A DNA stretch of 12,505 bases from Peptococcaceae bacterium (GTDB taxonomy: Bacteria; Bacillota; Peptococcia; Peptococcales; Peptococcaceae): the NCBI GenBank assembly GCA_017383785.1, contig JAFNVD010000102.1:1-12505 (forward strand), given 5' to 3'. The notes under the pieces were generated by a model that saw nothing but the letters and a program-made list of their open reading frames with translations, made no database searches and was not told where the DNA came from. Below are positions 7,742 to 12,505 of the stretch, in pieces (the first letter of the stretch is position 1; every line of letters begins with the position of its first letter). Made by a program: the position numbers and the translations under genes.

Positions 7742-8923
7742 ATGAATTTAAAAAAAGAGCATTATAGCTATATTATGATGCTGGGTCACTTGTGTGCTGA
7801 TATGAGCTTATTTGCTTTATCCGCAGCTATGCCGTTTTTGGTAGTACAAAAAGGGATGACAATGACTGCCACTGCAGGTCTTGGTTTTATTATGAGTATT
7901 TGTCAAGCAATTACTCAGCCTGTATTAGGTGCAATGGCAGATAAGAAAAATCGCCCATGGTTGATGGCGTTAGGCGTGTTGTTGTCTGGTCTAGGTATTG
8001 GTTTGATTGGTTTTCTGGATAGTTATTGGGCAATGATTATTGCCGTTGCGATTAGTAGTATTGGTGGCGCTATATTCCATCCTGATGGCAGTAGAATTGC
8101 CAATTATGTATCCGGTGCTTCGAAAGGAAAAGGCGTTAGTAATTTCTCATTTGGTGGTAATCTGGCCGGATTTGTTGGACCTGTGATTATGGTATTCGGG
8201 ATTAGCCAGTTTGGGATGAAAGGGTCGGCAATTTTGTTATTTCCTACTGCTTTCATGGCTATATGGCTATTTATGCTAAGCGGTAAATTTAATCAGTATG
8301 TGCTAGAAGGACAGCAGGAAGCGAAAAAAGAAATTGGAACAAATCAAAAAGCAGATGACTGGAATGGCTTTTGGCGTTTGACCGGTGTTACTGTATTACG
8401 TTCTGCGATTATGGTATGTATGAATGGATTTATTCCAATGTTTTGGTTATACATTTTAATGCAGTCCGAAGAAGTCTCCGGTTTGATTACAACAGTAATT
8501 GCATTATCCGGTGCTATTGCAACATTTATTGGCGGCCGTATTGCAGATAAACTTGGGTTCCGTAAAATGATTCGTGTGGGTTTAATGGCGCTTGTTCCAT
8601 GTATGTTTATTCTTGCAATGACCCGTTCTGTACTGATTTCTTTAATCGTATTAGTACCTGCAGCAGTAGCATTAAACTTGGCATATAGTCCTTCTGTAGT
8701 TTTAGGACAGAAATTGCTTCCGAATCATCTTGGTTTTGCAGGTGGCGTAACAATGGGTTTGGCATCTTCTATTGGTGGTTTATTCTCCCCAATTTTAGGT
8801 CGCGTAGCCGATACTCAAGGTGTAGATGTTGTAATGTGGATTATGTTTGCGATTTGTGTGGTAGCTGCAGTATCTACGGTTATTTTACCTGAGGATCCTG
8901 ATTTAAAAGTAAAAAACAGTTAA
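7742..8923 (+). CDS. MFS exporter, fosmidomycin-resistance (Fsr) type
   Basis: A 393-residue, 12-segment inner-membrane transporter. Features of the Fsr branch of the major facilitator superfamily include an N-terminal histidine/aspartate pair in the first helix (LGHLCADMSLFALSAAMPFL), motif A after helix 2 (LGAMADKKNRPW, about residues 60-71), and GGAIFHPDGSRIAN near 110-123, which corresponds to the family's conserved IFHPE box with Asp in place of Glu. GGRIADKLGFRK at 262-273 is motif A of the second half. Family members export fosmidomycin or other hydrophilic compounds; the natural substrate here is unknown. GAGGTGA (7731-7737) before ATG serves as ribosome site. The gene stands alone between two terminators. 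Confidence 0.85.
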   Translation: MNLKKEHYSYIMMLGHLCADMSLFALSAAMPFLVVQKGMTMTATAGLGFIMSICQAITQPVLGAMADKKNRPWLMALGVLLSGLGIGLIGFLDSYWAMIIAVAISSIGGAIFHPDGSRIANYVSGASKGKGVSNFSFGGNLAGFVGPVIMVFGISQFGMKGSAILLFPTAFMAIWLFMLSGKFNQYVLEGQQEAKKEIGTNQKADDWNGFWRLTGVTVLRSAIMVCMNGFIPMFWLYILMQSEEVSGLITTVIALSGAIATFIGGRIADKLGFRKMIRVGLMALVPCMFILAMTRSVLISLIVLVPAAVALNLAYSPSVVLGQKLLPNHLGFAGGVTMGLASSIGGLFSPILGRVADTQGVDVVMWIMFAICVVAAVSTVILPEDPDLKVKNS

Positions 8924-8928
8924 ACTTT

Positions 8929-8965
8929 AAAACGCATCAGCGATGGTCTCGCTGATGCGTTTTTC
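8929..8965. terminator. Probable bidirectional terminator, Fsr exporter / minus-strand small genes
   Basis: AAAACGCATCAGCGA (8929-8943) pairs with TCGCTGATGCGTTTT (8949-8963) around a five-base loop and runs into TTTTT on the plus strand. Read from the minus strand, the same stem is followed by TTTTAAAG, so it can also end the convergent cysteine-rich gene whose stop is at 8982. Confidence 0.85.
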
Positions 8966-8981
8966 GTATTGTTATCAATTT

Positions 8982-9203
8982 TTAGAAGCAATTGCCTCCA
9001 CCTAAACCGGAGATTAAGAGTAAGAATACTACAAAGATAATAATCCACCAAATCCAGCTCCAGGAGCCACCGCCAAGACCAAAGTTACTACCGCATGTAT
9101 TACAGCAGGAATTACAGGTGTTCTGGCATCCACAACCGGTATTCCATGCATTCCAGTTCCCGCAATTATTTTCACAACAATCGTTACGTACCTGTTCGTT
9201 CAT
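8982..9203 (-). CDS. Small cysteine-rich single-pass membrane protein (73 aa)
   Basis: A 73-residue protein of unknown function. The N-terminal half is Cys/Asn/Trp-rich, with Cys at 9, 10, 14, 24, 26, 30, 33, 34 and 37. A Gly-rich hinge (GLGGGS, 42-47) leads into one hydrophobic segment, about residues 48-67, and a short GGGNCF tail carries a tenth Cys. No signal-peptide cleavage site is evident. The start is ATG 9203 because GGGAGGT (9217-9211 on the minus strand) precedes it; a longer frame from 9233 would place the ribosome site inside the gene. The tight Cys spacing suggests metal or Fe-S binding or disulfide cross-linking at the membrane surface. The Gly-rich hydrophobic end recalls tiny sporulation or coat proteins such as the YjcZ type, but the resemblance is loose. 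Confidence 0.75.
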   Translation of the reverse strand: MNEQVRNDCCENNCGNWNAWNTGCGCQNTCNSCCNTCGSNFGLGGGSWSWIWWIIIFVVFLLLISGLGGGNCF

Positions 9204-9239
9204 AATGATAACCTCCCAAATGTGAATCGGCATATAGCC

Positions 9240-9267
9240 ATTTTATCAGCCAAAGTATAAGGATCAA
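9240..9267 (-). promoter_or_regulatory. Possible promoter for the 73-aa cysteine-rich gene
   Basis: On the minus strand, TTGATC (9267-9262), a 16-base spacer and TAAAAT (9245-9240) make a fair sigma-A-type promoter. It would give a leader of about 30 bases containing the GGGAGGT ribosome site. It would let this gene be expressed apart from the upstream small genes. Confidence 0.45.
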
Positions 9268-9280
9268 CTTTAACATTGAC

Positions 9281-9361
9281 TCAAAGTAATAACAATTGGC
9301 TGCATGATGATGACATACAGCACTTGTGCAATCTTTCATCACAGTACACCATACCTTTCAT
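9281..9361 (-). CDS. Possible 26-aa cysteine-containing peptide
   Basis: A tiny frame, ATG at 9361-9359 to TGA at 9283-9281, encodes 26 residues with Cys at 7, 14, 15 and 20 (core CDERLHKCCMSSSC). GAGG lies six bases before the ATG, correctly spaced for a ribosome site. It starts 18 bases after the stop of the 70-residue gene and lies in the gap before the 73-residue cysteine-rich gene. A short frame with a ribosome site can occur by chance, so evidence is only position, spacing and cysteine content. If not coding, the 176 bases at 9204-9379 hold only the promoter candidate and a weak GCAC/GTGC hairpin. Confidence 0.25.
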   Translation of the reverse strand: MKGMVYCDERLHKCCMSSSCSQLLLL

Positions 9362-9379
9362 AAAAACCTCTATCGTTTA

Positions 9380-9592
9380 TTATCTACGTCTTGGAGGACG
9401 TCGATACAACGGGGGCGGTATTTGGTGCATTGTGCTACGAAGTTGCTCTGTACTGGTCAAAAACTTATCTATAAACGGATAGAATTCTTCCAGTGCATTC
9501 AGTAAATGGTCCACACTATCGGCAAATCCGCGCATATTGGTTGTGGTGCTTTTTAACTGGTCGACAGTACGTACCAGAGGACGTTCGCTCAT
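9380..9592 (-). CDS. Small helical protein with Pro/Arg-rich tail (70 aa)
   Basis: A 70-residue soluble-looking protein of unrecognised family. Residues 5-52 alternate hydrophobic and polar residues as expected of a helical or coiled-coil segment (VDQLKSTTTNMRGFADSVDH, LLNALEEFYPFIDKFL). The tail from 58 is proline/arginine-rich and strongly basic (IPPPLYRRPPRRR). It contains no cysteine, unlike its neighbours. It lacks a recognisable ribosome site; its ATG lies 9 bases after the TAA of the 67-residue gene, in the same frame, so translation probably depends on coupling, or on readthrough of that stop. It ends with tandem TAATAA. A basic tail next to membrane proteins would suit binding to lipid head groups or nucleic acid, but this is inference. 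Confidence 0.6.
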   Translation of the reverse strand: MSERPLVRTVDQLKSTTTNMRGFADSVDHLLNALEEFYPFIDKFLTSTEQLRSTMHQIPPPLYRRPPRRR

Positions 9593-9601
9593 GGATGTGC
9601 A

Positions 9602-9805
9602 TTAGCAGCCGTTATTACATCCGCATCCACAACCGCATGCGTTTTGATTGGTGAATACACCACAGCTAAAGAGCCATCTTAACAGCCAAATGATAATAAT
9701 CAGCATGATCAGTGTTTCAAAGAAACAGCCATTGCATCCTCCGCCAAAGCCACTAGATTCTTCACAACAGTGATTACCCCAGTTGAAGCCAAAATTCTCA
9801 GACAT
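9602..9805 (-). CDS. Small cysteine-rich single-pass membrane protein (67 aa)
   Basis: A 67-residue protein of unknown function and the first gene of the minus-strand island. It has Cys13/14, 24 and 27 before one hydrophobic segment (about 28-46, very Ile/Leu-rich), Cys48 just after it, and a C-terminal knot with Cys at 57, 59, 61, 63 and 67 in alternating C-G-C-G pattern. Ten cysteines in 67 residues indicate metal, Fe-S or multiple disulfide chemistry on one or both membrane faces. Architecture resembles the 73-residue protein downstream (Cys-rich, Gly-rich hinge, one membrane helix), but the cysteine-dense end is on the opposite side. The start is fixed by AAGGAGG (9819-9813), seven bases before ATG. 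The frame continues beyond a single TAA into the next gene. Confidence 0.75.
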   Translation of the reverse strand: MSENFGFNWGNHCCEESSGFGGGCNGCFFETLIMLIIIIWLLRWLFSCGVFTNQNACGCGCGCNNGC

Positions 9806-9867
9806 ACAAATTCCTCCTTAAGTAAATACCCGATTGTTTCTTGCATTTCAGCGTTGATACGCTCACA

Positions 9868-9875
9868 ATTATAAT
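9868..9875. promoter_or_regulatory. Symmetric ATTATAAT: -10 of the small-protein island, possibly divergent
   Basis: ATTATAAT is its own reverse complement, giving a perfect TATAAT on the minus strand (9873-9868) and on the plus strand (9870-9875). On the minus strand it would start the small-gene transcript about 55 bases before the first ATG; the -35 region there is T-rich but weak. On the plus strand it could feed the 66-residue gene at 9973, although TATGAT at 9936-9941 with TTCTTT at 9913-9918 is another candidate. Shared use would couple the two divergent units. Confidence 0.45.
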
Positions 9876-9972
9876 CTATGAAAAAACAGAAAAAGGGTGC
9901 GTCATTTTTAAGTTCTTTTTTATCGAGCAAAAAAATATGATAAGAATAGGATGCAAGAAAGGGGGAGTGACT

Positions 9973-10173
9973 ATGAATCCAAACAAAGAGATTTCATCAG
10001 CATCATTGAATGAATTGAAAGAATTTGTACAGCAATTTGCACCTGTAATCCCGGAAGAAAAGCAATTGATTATTTATGATACGATTGAACAAGTAGAAAC
10101 ATCCGGTGGAATTCAAACGGAAGCACAAGCACAGACAATCTTAATTAACCTACTTAAGGGGTTGGGCTTATGA
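9973..10173 (+). CDS. Small hypothetical protein (66 aa) coupled to the SpoIIM-like gene
   Basis: A 66-residue soluble acidic protein of no recognised family, without cysteine or membrane segment. Two likely helices (SASLNELKEFVQQFAPV at 9-25 and the glutamine/alanine-rich part at 44-64) are joined by a Glu/Gly-rich turn. ATG 9973 is chosen because AAGGGGGAG lies at 9958-9966; the longer frame from 9841 runs through the promoter region and lacks a ribosome site. The stop overlaps the next gene's ATG (ATGA, 10170-10173), a classic sign of translational coupling, so it probably works with or is co-made in ratio to the SpoIIM-like membrane protein. Confidence 0.75.
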   Translation: MNPNKEISSASLNELKEFVQQFAPVIPEEKQLIIYDTIEQVETSGGIQTEAQAQTILINLLKGLGL

Positions 10174-10709
10174 AGCACCAGCCCTATCTTCACCTAATTA
10201 TTGTTATTTTATCGCTGGGCGGTTTGATATCCGGAATTTTTGCATGGATTTTCTTGCCGGATATATTAATAGCAGAATTGCGAAGCTATGCTGCCGAGCA
10301 AATACAAAGTATTGCATCCTCACTTGAACTGCCCCAGTGTATAAAAACTATTTTTTCTGTAAATGCATTGGATTTGTTGCACATCTATTTGTATGGCATG
10401 TGTTTGATTGGATTGCCGATGTTATTCTTTTTCTTATTTATTAAATGTTTTTCTATTGGTTTTTCGTGTTGTATTTTATTACGACAATCTATAATCTTAT
10501 GTTTTACCAGAATCCTTTACGTACCTGTACTATGTGTAGCAGTAGTGCTCGGGTGCAGATTTACATTACAAATGATACAAAAACAAATCGATAGCCCGAT
10601 TCGCCAATTCATGCAGTATACGTTTCTATTTGCAGGATTATTGTTATGCGTGTTGCTTGTTAGTAGCTTGGACGGGCTGAGCAGTTATTATTATGCAACA
10701 CGTCAATAA
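10170..10709 (+). CDS. SpoIIM-like membrane protein
   Basis: A 179-residue integral membrane protein with about five hydrophobic segments (near 7-28, 66-91, 92-105, 112-128 and 146-165). Weak sequence features and its place directly before xerD and deoB point to the stage II sporulation protein M group. SpoIIM is part of the DMP peptidoglycan-remodelling complex used in engulfment by endospore formers, with SpoIID and SpoIIP. Members also occur in non-sporulating relatives, where their role is unclear. It is shorter than typical SpoIIM (about 200 residues), and no other sporulation gene is in view. It has no ribosome site of its own beyond GGGGTTGGG and starts by a four-base overlap with the 66-residue gene. 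Cysteines are frequent in its membrane segments. Confidence 0.6.
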   Translation: MKHQPYLHLIIVILSLGGLISGIFAWIFLPDILIAELRSYAAEQIQSIASSLELPQCIKTIFSVNALDLLHIYLYGMCLIGLPMLFFFLFIKCFSIGFSCCILLRQSIILCFTRILYVPVLCVAVVLGCRFTLQMIQKQIDSPIRQFMQYTFLFAGLLLCVLLVSSLDGLSSYYYATRQ

Positions 10710-10736
10710 GCGGAGGTTTTCTCAATAGAAAGAATA

Positions 10737-10745
10737 TGCTATAAT
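10737..10745 (+). promoter_or_regulatory. Extended -10 promoter of xerD
   Basis: TGCTATAAT combines a perfect -10 hexamer (10740-10745) with the TGn extension, which compensates for the weak TTTTCT at the -35 position (10717-10722, 17-base spacer). It lies 45 bases before the xerD start and would drive xerD and deoB independently of the SpoIIM-like gene. Confidence 0.65.
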
Positions 10746-10789
10746 AAATACAAGAATAATATTATGATAGATGGAACGAGAGGATAGCA

Positions 10790-11707
10790 ATGATTAATCA
10801 AGCAATTGACGATTATATTGTTTTTTTAACTGTTGAAAAAGGTGCTTCCAACAATACAATTGAGGCCTATAGCAATGATGTGCGAAAACTTGCTAATTAT
10901 TTGGAAGATGAAAACATACATCGATGGCAGCAGGTGGATCATGTAACCATTCGCGGTTATTTAGCTTTCATGCAAAAAGAGAATTTAACCAATACCACAC
11001 GAGCAAGAAACGTTGCTGCATTGAAAAGTTTTTTCCGATTTTTATATATGGAGAAATATACCGAATATAATTTGGGAGAAATATTAGACAGTCCACATAA
11101 GGAAAAGACTTTACCTAAATATCTAACGATTGAAGAAGTAGAACGATTGTTGAATGCTCCTGATACAACGACACCACATGGATGTAGGGATAAAGCAATG
11201 TTAGAGCTGTTATATGCTTCCGGACTTCGTGTCAGTGAATTGATTACATTGCGTCTTTCAGATATTAGCTTTGAAATGGCCTATGTTCGTTGCTTTGGGA
11301 AAGGTGCAAAAGAGCGTATTATTCCATTAGGTCGTTATGCCCTTGCAGCTTTGGAGCAATATATCAATATCTGTCGTCCAAAAGTAAATAATAACTGGCA
11401 GACTGATATATTGTTTCTCAATAAAGAAGGCAATGGATTGAGTCGTCAAGGGTTTTGGAAACTAATCAAAAAGTACGGAAAAGAGGCGGCGATTCAAACA
11501 GATATTACGCCCCATGTTTTACGACATTCCTTTGCTACCCATTTATTATCCAACGGAGCAGATTTGCGTGCCATTCAGGAAATGCTTGGACATGCTGATA
11601 TTGCTACAACACAGATTTATACACATCTGTTAGGGGAACAAATGCTGGATGTATATAAAAATGCACATCCAAGGGCGAAGAAACAAAATAATGAATCTTA
11701 TGAATAA
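10790..11707 (+). CDS. xerD: Site-specific tyrosine recombinase XerD
   Basis: A 305-residue cytosolic recombinase that, with its partner XerC, resolves chromosome dimers at dif during cell division. Residues 1-90 form the SAM-like N-terminal DNA-binding domain (YIVFLTVEKGAS, NTIEAYSNDV). The catalytic domain carries all active-site residues at expected spacing: Arg147 (ASGLRVSEL), Lys171 (FGKGAKERIIPL), His242 and Arg245 (PHVLRHSFATHLL), His268 (LGHADIATTQ) and nucleophile Tyr277 (IYTHL). ATG follows AGAGGA (10779-10784) by five bases. XerD rather than XerC is preferred because deoB follows 31 bases on, a common Firmicutes arrangement; the sequence alone does not fully separate them. It is intact and shows no sign of being a phage or integron integrase. 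Confidence 0.9.
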   Translation: MINQAIDDYIVFLTVEKGASNNTIEAYSNDVRKLANYLEDENIHRWQQVDHVTIRGYLAFMQKENLTNTTRARNVAALKSFFRFLYMEKYTEYNLGEILDSPHKEKTLPKYLTIEEVERLLNAPDTTTPHGCRDKAMLELLYASGLRVSELITLRLSDISFEMAYVRCFGKGAKERIIPLGRYALAALEQYINICRPKVNNNWQTDILFLNKEGNGLSRQGFWKLIKKYGKEAAIQTDITPHVLRHSFATHLLSNGADLRAIQEMLGHADIATTQIYTHLLGEQMLDVYKNAHPRAKKQNNESYE

Positions 11708-11738
11708 GTTCTTGTTCTATTAAAATGAGGGAATGATT

Positions 11739-12505
11739 ATGCAGAATAGCAAAAAAATTATTTGGATTATTTTAGATAGTGTTGGTATTGGAGCCCTTCC
11801 TGATGCCGAACGTTATGGCGATGCAGGATCCAATACACTTACACACATTGCCGAGGCATTACCAGCCCTGCAATTGCCTATGCTAAATGGAATGGGGTTA
11901 TATCATTTGGTGCCTGCATTCATGGAACGTGAGAAAACCAATCCGGACAAGCCATGTTATTGGGCAAGAATGGCAGAGTCCTCTATAGGAAAAGATACTA
12001 TCACAGGCCATTGGGAGTTTACAGGGATTCTGACCGATGAACCGTTTCCGACATTTCCTGAAGGATTTCCTCAAGAATTAATTGTGCAGTTGGAACAGGC
12101 CACCGGTGTATCATTTTTAGGAAATGAAGTGGCTTCCGGTACAGAGATTATTGCACGACTGGGAGCCGAGCATATACGTACAGGAAAACCAATCTTGTAT
12201 ACATCTGCTGATAGTGTATTACAAATTGCCGCACATGAAGAAATTATCTCTGTGCCGGAATTATATCGCATTTGTGAATGTGCCAGAAATTTAACTCGTA
12301 CTGGTCCATATAAAGTGGGTCGTGTCATCGCAAGACCATTCATTGGCAGTGAAGGGGCCTTTGTACGTACTGCAAATAGACACGATTATGCTTTACATGT
12401 ACCTGAAAATAATTTGTTGCATGATTTGCTGAATCAGCACATACCTGTGTATGCTATCGGCAAAATTGGTGATATTTACGCAGGCACACCATTTACCAAA
12501 GCAGA
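11739..12505 (+). CDS. deoB: Phosphopentomutase, N-terminal part (cut by window end)
   Basis: An uninterrupted frame of 255 codons runs off the right edge; the full enzyme is about 390 residues. It interconverts ribose-1-phosphate/deoxyribose-1-phosphate with the 5-phosphates, linking nucleoside phosphorolysis to pentose and central metabolism in the cytosol. Alkaline-phosphatase-superfamily features are visible: metal ligand Asp13 in WIILDSVGIGALPDA, and GKDTITGHWEF at 84-94 with the phosphorylated Thr at 87. The DeoB-specific cap domain follows, including GNEVASGTEIIARLG, PILYTSADSVLQIAAHEE and the RPF-G block. ATG 11739 is preferred to in-frame ATG 11733 because GAGGGA (11727-11732) needs the spacing. 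A purine-nucleoside phosphorylase gene commonly follows, beyond this window. Confidence 0.93.
   Translation, partial: MQNSKKIIWIILDSVGIGALPDAERYGDAGSNTLTHIAEALPALQLPMLNGMGLYHLVPAFMEREKTNPDKPCYWARMAESSIGKDTITGHWEFTGILTDEPFPTFPEGFPQELIVQLEQATGVSFLGNEVASGTEIIARLGAEHIRTGKPILYTSADSVLQIAAHEEIISVPELYRICECARNLTRTGPYKVGRVIARPFIGSEGAFVRTANRHDYALHVPENNLLHDLLNQHIPVYAIGKIGDIYAGTPFTKA

Noticed and set aside
8992..9225. Plus-strand 77-residue frame over the 73-aa cysteine-rich gene
   Set aside because: Its Pro/Gln-rich content is the mirror of the Gly/Trp/Cys codons on the opposite strand. The minus gene has GGGAGGT before its start and a fitting terminator; the plus frame has neither.
9276..9482. Plus-strand 68-residue frame antisense to the 70-aa gene and the gap
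   Set aside because: No ribosome site, and composition matches an antisense shadow.
9709..9930. Minus-strand 73-residue frame running through the island promoter
   Set aside because: It overlaps the 67-aa gene in another frame, crosses the TATAAT and AAGGAGG signals, and lacks a ribosome site of its own.
10790..11707. Tyrosine recombinase as a sign of a mobile element or integron
   Set aside because: The protein matches XerD in length and catalytic spacing, deoB follows directly, and no attachment repeats or phage genes were seen.
12071..12343. Minus-strand 90-residue frame inside deoB
   Set aside because: deoB reads without interruption on the plus strand with conserved motifs, so this is a shadow.

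Overview
The window is AT-rich DNA from a low-GC, probably anaerobic Firmicutes-type bacterium. Strong AGGAGG-type ribosome sites, short intergenic gaps, intrinsic terminators with U-tracts, and the order SpoIIM-like gene, xerD, deoB all fit Clostridia or Negativicutes. I cannot name the genus from the sequence alone.

Left edge (1-1808): the last 31 codons of an alkaline-phosphatase-superfamily-like enzyme, then a 470-residue SLC13/DASS-like anion permease that ends at a strong terminator. Both genes use noticeably more CTG leucine and TTC phenylalanine codons than the genes to their right.

Region 2 (1809-5650): a well-formed promoter opens a four-gene, same-strand run. It contains a LysR-type regulator, a LUD-domain protein with a C-terminal cysteine cluster, a zinc-dependent phospholipase C-like protein, and a UMF1-type major facilitator. 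It closes at a GC-rich hairpin terminator. Gaps of 17, 18 and 57 bases suggest co-transcription.

Region 3 (5650-8965): a radical SAM/SPASM protein with a GTG start, followed 21 bases later by a family-6-type (hypoxanthine) DNA glycosylase. Next come a stand-alone twin-CBS protein with its own terminator and a fosmidomycin-resistance-type MFS exporter. The terminator after the exporter probably serves both strands.

Region 4 (8966-9972), the unusual part: a minus-strand island of very small genes. Two encode cysteine-rich proteins with one membrane segment each (67 and 73 residues). Between them lie a 70-residue helical protein with a Pro/Arg tail and a possible 26-residue cysteine-rich peptide. 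The 67- and 70-residue reading frames are in the same frame and separated by a single TAA. The island's promoter shares a symmetric ATTATAAT with the plus strand.

Region 5 (9973-12505): a plus-strand run of a 66-residue protein of unknown function overlapping by four bases (ATGA) a SpoIIM-like membrane protein, then the tyrosine recombinase xerD with all catalytic residues and an extended -10 promoter, then deoB (phosphopentomutase), cut by the window edge. This is mainly housekeeping: chromosome dimer resolution and nucleoside/pentose salvage.

No rRNA, tRNA, CRISPR array, insertion sequence or prophage was seen. The best candidate for something undescribed is the 8982-9805 small-protein island.
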